Shown here one piece after another: positions 57,693-64,000 of a stretch of DNA of 64,000 nt. This stretch comes from JAVVHE01 sp032249695 (GTDB taxonomy: Bacteria > Pseudomonadota > Alphaproteobacteria > Sphingomonadales > Sphingomonadaceae): the NCBI GenBank assembly GCA_032249695.1, contig JAVVHE010000004.1, positions 62,001 to 126,000 on the forward strand, read 5' to 3'. Every line of letters begins with the position of its first letter. Position 1 is the first letter of the stretch. The position numbers were made by a program, and so were the translations under genes. The notes beneath the pieces were generated by a model, which searched no databases, was not told the DNA's origin, and saw nothing but the letters and a program-made list of their open reading frames with translations.

Positions 57693-59248
57693 GGCGGCGC
57701 TGCGCGCGCCCAGCCGGGGTGGGCGGGGCGGAGGGCGGCAAGCACGGCGGCGGCGTGGGCGCGTATGTCGGCCTTGGTGCTATCGCCGAAACGGTCCCAC
57801 GTTGAATACATGTTCCGCAGCCGCTGGTTGCCGCGCAGTAACGCCTCGTTACGCGCTAGGAAGTCCCAATAGAGCGCGTTGAACGGGCAGGCACCATCGC
57901 CGACACGCTTGGCGACGTCATAGGTGCAGCGACCGCAATAGTCGCTCATGCGGTTGATATATTGGCCACTGCCGGCGTAAGGTTTGCTGCCAAGCAAGCC
58001 ACCATCGGCGAACTGACTCATGCCGATGACGTTCGGGTCTTCCACCCACTCATATGCGTCAGCGTAAACCACCAAATACCAGTCAGCGACCTCCTGCGGG
58101 CTGCATCCGGCCAGCATCGCGAAGTTGCCGAGCACCATCAGCCGCTGGATATGGTGTGCGTAGGCGTTCCTGGCCGTATTGCGGACGCTATCGGCCATGC
58201 ACCGCATCTGCGTGTCGCCAGTCCAATAGAAATCGGGCAGCGGACGCGTGGCGTTGAGTGCGTTGCGTTCATGGTAATCTGGTCCGGCATGAAAGTAGAC
58301 GCCACGGACATATTCGCGCCAGCCTAGGATCTGGCGGACGAACCCCTCCACCGCGTTGATCGGCGCTTCGCCGTCGGCCCACGCGCGCTGAGCCGCTGCG
58401 ACCACCTCGCGCGCAGTCAGCAGCCCAGCGTTCAGATAGGGCGAGATGACGGCATGATAGAGATAGTCCTGGTCTGCAATCATCGCGTCCTGATAGTCAC
58501 CAAAGCGCGGCAGGCTTACGCGGATGAAATGATCAAGCGCCTGAAGCGCCTGATCGCGCGTGACGGCGTGCCACCATGGATCAAGCGAGCCGAAATGACC
58601 CGGGAACCGATCGGCGACGAGCGCGATTACCTCTGCCGTTACCAAGTCGGGTTCAAATTGCGGCGGCAGCGGGTAGTTTAAGCCACGCGGCGGAGTTTTG
58701 CGATTGTCCTGATCGAAATTCCAGCGATCCTGAACGGGTTTCCCGCCGTCCATCAGGATACCGGTGCGTTTCCTAAGCTCGCGATAGAAAAACTCCATCA
58801 CCAGCCCCTTGCGGCCGCGCGCATGTTCGGCGAATTCGGCGCGGCTGCAGAAAAAGCGATCGTCCGGCAGCAGCTCGACGGGCAGGCCGGTGTCCGCCGA
58901 CCAGCCCTCCTGCATCGCCAGAACGCGCCATTCTCCCGCCTCGATGGTGACGATCCGCTGCGGCCGGTGGCGGGCGACGGCACGCTTCAGCTCGCCCGTC
59001 AGCGTGCCCGTGTTGTCGGGCATGTCGAGCGGAACATAGTCAACCGTCCAGCCAGCAGCGCGCAGTGCGGCCGCGTGATGACGCATCGCCGACAACAGGA
59101 ACGCGATTTTCTTCTTGTGATGGCGCACGTAGGTGCACTCCGCCATCACCTCGGCCATCAGCACGATGCTGTCCGCCGGATCGCAGGCGCGGAGCGATGC
59201 GAGAGCGGCCGTCAGCTGGTCGCCGAGCACGTAGACGAGCGTGGTCAC
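57674..59248 (-). CDS. Cryptochrome/photolyase-related protein, FeS-BCP (PhrB-like) type
   Basis: This protein of about 524 residues is a prokaryotic iron-sulfur photolyase. The N-terminal domain begins TLVYVLGDQLTAALASL, and the FAD-binding part has FVRQILGWREYVRGVYF and NAYAHHIQRLMVLGNFAML. The iron-sulfur ligands are in YCGRCTYDVAKRVGDGACPF; the spacing Cys-x2-Cys-x12-Cys equals that of PhrB from Agrobacterium, which repairs (6-4) photoproducts and binds a lumazine. GTG 59248 gives the family start; GTG 59284 is an alternative. Confidence 0.93.
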   Translation of the reverse strand: MTTLVYVLGDQLTAALASLRACDPADSIVLMAEVMAECTYVRHHKKKIAFLLSAMRHHAAALRAAGWTVDYVPLDMPDNTGTLTGELKRAVARHRPQRIVTIEAGEWRVLAMQEGWSADTGLPVELLPDDRFFCSRAEFAEHARGRKGLVMEFFYRELRKRTGILMDGGKPVQDRWNFDQDNRKTPPRGLNYPLPPQFEPDLVTAEVIALVADRFPGHFGSLDPWWHAVTRDQALQALDHFIRVSLPRFGDYQDAMIADQDYLYHAVISPYLNAGLLTAREVVAAAQRAWADGEAPINAVEGFVRQILGWREYVRGVYFHAGPDYHERNALNATRPLPDFYWTGDTQMRCMADSVRNTARNAYAHHIQRLMVLGNFAMLAGCSPQEVADWYLVVYADAYEWVEDPNVIGMSQFADGGLLGSKPYAGSGQYINRMSDYCGRCTYDVAKRVGDGACPFNALYWDFLARNEALLRGNQRLRNMYSTWDRFGDSTKADIRAHAAAVLAALRPAHPGWARAAPPQGSSA

Positions 59249-59291
59249 GCCGCTGCCAATGCCCGCGCGGACACCAGGCTCCACAGGCGGT

Positions 59292-60302
59292 TCAGCGTCG
59301 CGGGGTGGCGATCGCCAGAAGCGCTTCGGTAGCCAGCCGTTCGCCTGCGCTCTGGGGCGCCTTGATCGCGCGCTCGGCTGCCAGCAGCGCCGAGCGGGCG
59401 GCGGCGACTTCGGGGCTGCGCCAACGCTTCAGCGCGGCGACGAAGCCGGGCTTGGCCTTCCAGAACAGCGGCGGACGGATCGAGTCGGCCGCGGCTTCGG
59501 GCGTCTGGCCCTGGTCGACCGCGGCGCGCGCGTCGGCCAGCTGCGCCAGCCGCCGCTGCGCCGCGCGCATCAGCCCGATGCCGCTCTCGCCCTCGGCCTC
59601 CAGCCGCGCCAGCGCCGCGGCCGCGCGCTTGCCGTCGCGCGCCAGTAGCGAATCGACGAGCGAGTCGACCTCGGCCGCGCCCTCGCCCGCGCCGACCGTG
59701 CGCACTGCATCGGGATCGAGACGCCGCGGCCGCTCGGGCGCGGCGTCGAGATAGAGCGCGAGCTTCTCCAGCTCCTGTGCGAGCAGGCCGCGTTCGGGCG
59801 CGGTCGCGGCGGCGATCAGCGCCACCGCGGCTGGGTCGGCATTGAGGCCAAGCGCCTTCGCCTGGTCGCGCACCAGCGCCGCAAAGGCGCGCGCATCGGG
59901 CGGATAGCAGGCGAGCGCGCGGGCGGCGGGGTGGCTTTCGGCGAGCTTCCTCAGCGGCGATGTTCGCTTAAGGTCGCCCGCCAGCATCAGCGCGGGGTGA
60001 CCGCCATCCGCCGACGCGAGCAAGAGCGCCGCGGCTTCGGTCACGCCGTCGTCGGCGCCGCCGACGCGCAGCAGCTGGCGGTCGCCGAACATCGACACCG
60101 CCGCGGCTGCGTCGGCGAGCCGCCCGGGCTCGGCCCTCAGTGCCCGTGCGTCGAACTCCACGCGCTCGCCGCCCAGTTTCGCCGCGATGCGCGCTCCGAA
60201 ATCGGCGACGCCCGCGGTGTCTGGACCGTAGACGAGGATCAGCCGCGCGGACGCGGGCGGCGCGGCGGCGAAGCGATCGGCCTCCGCGGGTTTGACGATC
60301 AC
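59292..60302 (-). CDS. holA: DNA polymerase III delta subunit
   Basis: This 336-residue protein is HolA, part of the clamp loader. It has the N-terminal AAA-like domain with LILVYGPDTAGVADFGARI, the conserved RQLLRVGGADD strand, and the C-terminal domain with LLAQELEKLALYLD and RAAQRRLAQLADARA. GTG 60302 overlaps the lptE stop by four bases; lptE-holA is a typical pairing after leuS. Confidence 0.94.
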   Translation of the reverse strand: MIVKPAEADRFAAAPPASARLILVYGPDTAGVADFGARIAAKLGGERVEFDARALRAEPGRLADAAAAVSMFGDRQLLRVGGADDGVTEAAALLLASADGGHPALMLAGDLKRTSPLRKLAESHPAARALACYPPDARAFAALVRDQAKALGLNADPAAVALIAAATAPERGLLAQELEKLALYLDAAPERPRRLDPDAVRTVGAGEGAAEVDSLVDSLLARDGKRAAAALARLEAEGESGIGLMRAAQRRLAQLADARAAVDQGQTPEAAADSIRPPLFWKAKPGFVAALKRWRSPEVAAARSALLAAERAIKAPQSAGERLATEALLAIATPRR

Positions 60303-60811
60303 TGCGCCGCCGGTTGCGGCGCAGTCCGCGCGAACATCGCGAGCTTCAGGGTAATCTGGTCGGCGAGCGACACCGACAGCCGCTCAAGCGCGGTCTTCTC
60401 GGCGGTGACAACGGCATATTCGGATTGGACCACGTCGATCGCCTCGTCCGAAGCGGCGGTCGCATCGAGCAGCACCGCGTTGGTGCCGAGGTCGACAAGC
60501 TGGTAGCGTGCGCGCAGCGTTCGCCGCTCGCGCGAGCGTGACGTGTCGCTGCGAATGCCGAAACCGATGATCCGATCGTCGAGCTGAACCTCCAGCCGGT
60601 AGCGCGGGGTGGAGCCGTTCTCGGCGCCCAGCCGCTCAATGAGCGCGCGACGGACGAGATAGCCGCTCTCCTCCCCGATCGGCGCGACCTGGATCTGCGA
60701 CAGCGTCGCCGCCGTGAGCCCGTGCGGCCCTGCGCCGTAGACGGGCTGCAGCGAGCAGGACGAAAGCGCAAGCAGCGCTGCGGCCAGGAAAAGGGGACGG
60801 CGAGACGTCAC
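60299..60811 (-). CDS. lptE: LPS-assembly lipoprotein LptE
   Basis: This 170-residue protein has a lipoprotein signal with lipobox LALSSC and a start of MTSRRPLFLAAALLALS. The LptE landmarks are LQPVYGAGPHG, QIQVAPIGEESGYLVRRALI and the long YRLEVQLDDRI strand. It plugs LptD in the outer membrane to move lipopolysaccharide to the surface. It overlaps leuS by four bases, so leuS-lptE-holA is one operon. Confidence 0.9.
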   Translation of the reverse strand: MTSRRPLFLAAALLALSSCSLQPVYGAGPHGLTAATLSQIQVAPIGEESGYLVRRALIERLGAENGSTPRYRLEVQLDDRIIGFGIRSDTSRSRERRTLRARYQLVDLGTNAVLLDATAASDEAIDVVQSEYAVVTAEKTALERLSVSLADQITLKLAMFARTAPQPAAQ

Positions 60812-63357
60812 GCCACCACGTTCACAAGCCGGTCGGGCACCACGATCACCTTCTTGGGCGCAGCGCCGCCCAGCACCGCCTGCACCTTGGGGCTGCTCAG
60901 CGCCAGCGACTCGGCATTCTCGCGCGCCAGCCCCTTCGCCGCCTGGACGGTATCGCGCAGCTTGCCGTTGACCTGGATCGCGAGAGTCACCGTGTCGTCC
61001 ACCAGCAGCGCCGGATCAGCGACCGGCCACGGCGCAGTTGCGATCAGCCCGCCGCCGCCCAGCCGCGCCCAAGCCTCCTCGGCCAGATGCGGCACCATCG
61101 GCGCGGCGAGCTGCACCAGCGCGCGCACCGCGCTGCCCCGCTGCCCGGCGGGCGCGCGCTCGATCGCGGTCGTCAGCTCGTAGAGCCGCGCCACGGCCTT
61201 GTTGAACTGGAGGCCCGCGATGTCCTCGCTGACGCCCTTCACCGCCCTGGCGACGATGCGCCGCAACTCCAGCGGCTCCTCGCCCGCAGTCTCGTCCGCC
61301 ACCGTGTCGGCCAGCCGCCAGAGACGCTGGACGAAGCGCCATGCGCCCTCGATACCCGCCTCGGTCCATTGCAGGTCGCGCTCGGGCGGACTGTCGGAGA
61401 GCAGGAACCAGCGCACCGCGTCCGCGCCGTAGGCCAACACCATCGGCTCGGGGTCCACGGTGTTGCGCTTGGACTTGGACATTTTCTCGGATCGACCGAC
61501 ACTGACCGGCCGGTCGGACGCCTTGGAGACCACCGCGCCGTCGCGCTCCTCAACGTCGTCGGGCGCGAGCCACTCGGGCCGTGCGCCGTCGGGCGTATCG
61601 GCGAAGCGGTAAGTTTCGTGGCAGACCATCCCTTGCGTGAACAGCGCTGCGAAGGGCTCCTTGACGCCGATCCGGCCCGTACGTTCCAGCGCGCGCGTCC
61701 AGAAGCGGGCATAAAGCAGATGGAGGATCGCGTGTTCGACGCCGCCTATATATTGATCGACCGGCAGCCAGCGCGCGATCTCGACCGCGTCGAACGGCTC
61801 GCCCGGTGGCTGGCTGGCGAAGCGCAGGAAATACCAGCTGCTGTCGGCGAAGGTATCGAGCGTGTCGGTCTCGCGCTCGGCCGGCCCGCCGCATTGCGGG
61901 CAGGCGACGTGCCTCCAGGTTGGATGGCGGTCGAGCGGGTTGCCCGGCACGTCGAACGTCACATCCTCGGGCAGCACGACGGGCAACTGCTCGCGCGGGA
62001 CTCCGACCGGCCCGCAGACGGCGCAGTGGATGATCGGGATCGGGCAGCCCCAATAACGCTGGCGGCTGACACCCCAATCGCGCAAACGGAAGACCGTCTT
62101 CGCCTCGCCCCAGCCCTCGGTCTCTGCGCGCGCGATGACGGCAGCCTTCGCTGCGCCGACGCTCAGCCCATCGAACGCGCCGGAGTTTACGATGCGGCCC
62201 GGGCCGGTATACGCTTCGCCCGTCACCGGTTCGGCGGGGTCTCCGCCTTCGGGCGCGACAACGCGGCGGATCGGCAGGCCGTATTTGCTGGCGAACTCGA
62301 AGTCGCGCTGATCGTGGCCGGGCACGCCGAACACCGCGCCGGTGCCGTAGTCCATCAGCACGAAGTTCGCGACCCAGACGGGCAGCTCCCAGCCGGGATC
62401 GAGCGGATGGCGCACGCGCAGGCCCGTATCGCGGCCCTGCTTCTCGGCAGTCTCGATCTCGGCGGCAGCGGTGCCGCCGCGCTTCAGCTCGCCGATGAAC
62501 GCCGCGAGCGCGGGGTCGTTGGCCGCGGCGGCCTGCGCCAGCGGGTGGTCGGCCGCGATCGCGACGAAGCTCGCACCCATGATCGTGTCGGGGCGCGTCG
62601 TGAAGACTTCGATATGCTCGGGCCGCGCGAACGGCCGGGGAGACGAAACCAGCGCCCACCGGAATTGCAGGCCCTGGCTGCGGCCGATCCAGTTTTCCTG
62701 CATCAGCCGCACCTTGTCGGGCCAGCGGTCGAGGCCAGCGAGCCCGTCCAGCAGCTCATCGGCGAAGGTGGTGATCTTCAGGAACCACTGCGCCAGCTTG
62801 CGCCGCTCGACGAGCGCGCCCGATCGCCAGCCGCGGCCATCGATCACTTGCTCGTTCGCCAGCACAGTATTGTCGACCGGGTCCCAGTTGACTTCGCTTT
62901 CCTTGCGGTAGACGAGGCCGGCGTTCAGCAGATCGAGGAACAGCGCCTGCTGATGGCCGTAATATTCCGGCTCGCAGGTGGCGAACTCGCGGGACCAGTC
63001 GATCGCGAAGCCCAGCAGCTTCAGCTGCGCCCGCATCGTCGTGATATTGGCGCGGGTCCATGTTCCCGGATGAACGCCGCGCTCGGCCGCCGCGTTCTCG
63101 GCCGGCAGGCCGAAGGCGTCCCAGCCCATCGGGTGCAGCACATCGTGCCCGCGCGCCACCGCGACGCGGGCGAGCACGTCGCCCATCACATAATTCCGCG
63201 CGTGGCCGACATGGATGCGCCCGCTGGGATAGGGGAACATCTCCAGGATGTAGCTCTTTGGCGCATCCGGCCGCGCGCCGGCGCGGAACACGCCCGCGCG
63301 CTCCCATTCCGCCTGCCAGCGTTCCTCCGCCGCGGCGGCGTTGAACCGGCCGGCCAT
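60808..63357 (-). CDS. leuS: Leucyl-tRNA synthetase
   Basis: The 849-residue class I synthetase charges tRNA-Leu. The HIGH-type motif is in FPYPSGRIHVGHARNY, the CP1 editing domain is in the middle, and the KMSKS motif appears as EKMSKSKRNTVDP. The C-terminal anticodon domain ends with KKVIVVPDRLVNVV. ATG 63357 overlaps the DUF3576 stop by one base (TGATG). Confidence 0.98.
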   Translation of the reverse strand: MAGRFNAAAAEERWQAEWERAGVFRAGARPDAPKSYILEMFPYPSGRIHVGHARNYVMGDVLARVAVARGHDVLHPMGWDAFGLPAENAAAERGVHPGTWTRANITTMRAQLKLLGFAIDWSREFATCEPEYYGHQQALFLDLLNAGLVYRKESEVNWDPVDNTVLANEQVIDGRGWRSGALVERRKLAQWFLKITTFADELLDGLAGLDRWPDKVRLMQENWIGRSQGLQFRWALVSSPRPFARPEHIEVFTTRPDTIMGASFVAIAADHPLAQAAAANDPALAAFIGELKRGGTAAAEIETAEKQGRDTGLRVRHPLDPGWELPVWVANFVLMDYGTGAVFGVPGHDQRDFEFASKYGLPIRRVVAPEGGDPAEPVTGEAYTGPGRIVNSGAFDGLSVGAAKAAVIARAETEGWGEAKTVFRLRDWGVSRQRYWGCPIPIIHCAVCGPVGVPREQLPVVLPEDVTFDVPGNPLDRHPTWRHVACPQCGGPAERETDTLDTFADSSWYFLRFASQPPGEPFDAVEIARWLPVDQYIGGVEHAILHLLYARFWTRALERTGRIGVKEPFAALFTQGMVCHETYRFADTPDGARPEWLAPDDVEERDGAVVSKASDRPVSVGRSEKMSKSKRNTVDPEPMVLAYGADAVRWFLLSDSPPERDLQWTEAGIEGAWRFVQRLWRLADTVADETAGEEPLELRRIVARAVKGVSEDIAGLQFNKAVARLYELTTAIERAPAGQRGSAVRALVQLAAPMVPHLAEEAWARLGGGGLIATAPWPVADPALLVDDTVTLAIQVNGKLRDTVQAAKGLARENAESLALSSPKVQAVLGGAAPKKVIVVPDRLVNVVA

Positions 63358-63806
63358 CAGCGGACCAGCGCGGCGCGCCTCAGGTCCCGCGCCTTGGCGA
63401 GAATGACTTCCTCAAGCCGCTGCACCGTGCCCGCGCGCACCGGCGCATCGACCCAGCCGCCGCCCTGGTTGACCTGGCGCTGCACCGCCACTTTCAGCGC
63501 GTCGGCGCGCAGGTCGGTATCGAGGATATAGACTGTCAGCTTCACCCGCTCGCCGGGCGATTTCGGGTTCACATACCAGTCGGTCGTGATGACGCCGCCG
63601 TTCGAATCGGTCTGCGCGATCGGCATGAAGCTGATCGTGTCGAGGCTGGCGCGCCACAGCCAGCTGTTGACGCCGATGGTGGAGACGCGAGCAGGCGCGA
63701 TCGCAGCCTCACGCGGGGCCTTGCGCTTGTGCTTGAAGACGCCGCAGCCAGAGAGCGGCAGGGCGGCGGCGGCCAGGCACAGGATGATGGTGGAGGAACG
63801 GCGCAC
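63357..63806 (-). CDS. DUF3576 domain-containing lipoprotein
   Basis: This 149-residue protein has a lipoprotein signal (IILCLAAAALPLSGC) and the DUF3576 segments STIGVNSWLWRASLDT, SFMPIAQTDSNGGVITTDW and RVKLTVYILDTDLRADALKV. The family lies next to leuS in alphaproteobacteria and is of unknown function. It leads the leuS-lptE-holA operon; the 194 bases to the window edge hold its promoter and no recognised gene, apart from a CCTGTG/CACAGG inverted repeat near 63904-63925. Confidence 0.9.
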   Translation of the reverse strand: MRRSSTIILCLAAAALPLSGCGVFKHKRKAPREAAIAPARVSTIGVNSWLWRASLDTISFMPIAQTDSNGGVITTDWYVNPKSPGERVKLTVYILDTDLRADALKVAVQRQVNQGGGWVDAPVRAGTVQRLEEVILAKARDLRRAALVR

Positions 63807-64000
63807 GATGGTGGTCTTGGCTCCGGAACTGCAGGTGAGGCGGGCCTGGGCGATCCGCGCTGAACCAGCGGTTTAGGGGAGAGCGTTAGGCCCGCGCAAC
63901 GCCCCTGTGCGCAAATCGCCACAGGCCGCCTTAATTTCGTTCGGATCGGTGCGTTTGACTCACTCCGTCCGCTGTTCGACGTTATCTGCAAAGCCAGAAG

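Noticed and set aside
61087..63531. 814-codon plus-strand frame over leuS
   Set aside because: Fully antisense to leucyl-tRNA synthetase, with no recognisable motif.
63807..64000. Possible promoter TTGACT (63955-63960) with TTATCT (63982-63987)
   Set aside because: The spacing of 21 bases is too long for a standard sigma-70 promoter and the downstream gene is outside the window.
1..64000. tRNA, rRNA, riboswitch, insertion sequence or prophage
   Set aside because: Inter-gene regions were read for tRNA arm patterns and transposase-like genes on both strands; none was recognised. Short or divergent RNAs could be missed without a covariance-model search.

Overview
The window comes from the chromosome of a high-GC alphaproteobacterium, most likely a member of the Sphingomonadales (Sphingomonas-like). 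The evidence is the very high GC with G/C-ending codons, alphaproteobacterial gene orders (accB-accC near aat, DUF2155, MlaD and NDUFA12; GatB/YqeY-dnaG-rpoD; phoH-ybeY-corC; truB-rpsO-pnp; DUF3576-leuS-lptE-holA), a mitochondrial-type complex I accessory subunit, and TonB-receptor and PEP-CTERM proteins. No tRNA, rRNA, CRISPR array, insertion sequence or prophage was recognised.

Layout. 1-4.7 kb: fatty-acid synthesis genes accB (partial) and accC, an inserted SDR gene, aat, and the opposing DUF2155-mlaD-NDUFA12 genes. 4.7-12.9 kb: an accessory catabolic island for a CoA-activated ortho-substituted benzoate (2-aminobenzoate or salicylate type). It has a ligase on the minus strand and, divergently, a monooxygenase/reductase, SDR, MarR regulator, enoyl-CoA hydratase, an unknown 78-residue protein, acyl-CoA dehydrogenase and a Rid-family protein. 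12.9-22.8 kb: an Lrp-type effector-domain protein, a zinc-free MDR reductase, a putative polysaccharide-lyase-like secreted protein, a TetR regulator, a secreted PD40-amidohydrolase fusion, a membrane-anchored HhH protein, an alpha/beta hydrolase and a D-amino-acid dehydrogenase-like flavoprotein. 22.8-28.5 kb: rpoD, dnaG and GatB/YqeY diverge from carA. 28.5-40 kb: an Oar-like TonB receptor, an M23 endopeptidase, a SUV3-like helicase, an S4 protein, FdxA, a probable cobalamin-gene remnant and an M1 aminopeptidase.

40-45 kb: phoH-ybeY-corC runs directly into the 5-oxoprolinase genes pxpA-pxpB-pxpC, and pxpA appears to start at CTG. 45.5-49.7 kb: truB-rpsO-pnp, where PNPase has a roughly 150-residue Arg/Asp repeat tail. 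49.8-53.6 kb: branched-chain 2-oxoacid dehydrogenase E1alpha-E1beta-E2, preceded by two matching inverted repeats. 53.7-64 kb: an amidase, a PEP-CTERM protein, NDH-2, a SIMPL protein, an FeS photolyase, and holA, lptE, leuS and DUF3576.

A recurring unusual feature is a set of GC-rich palindromic repeats that sit inside reading frames. One forms the C-terminal tail of the acyl-CoA dehydrogenase, others encode both linkers around the E2 subunit-binding domain, and repeat-like DNA appears to account for an insertion in TruB and for the DNA ahead of its start. All functions are inferred from reading the sequence; no database search was run.
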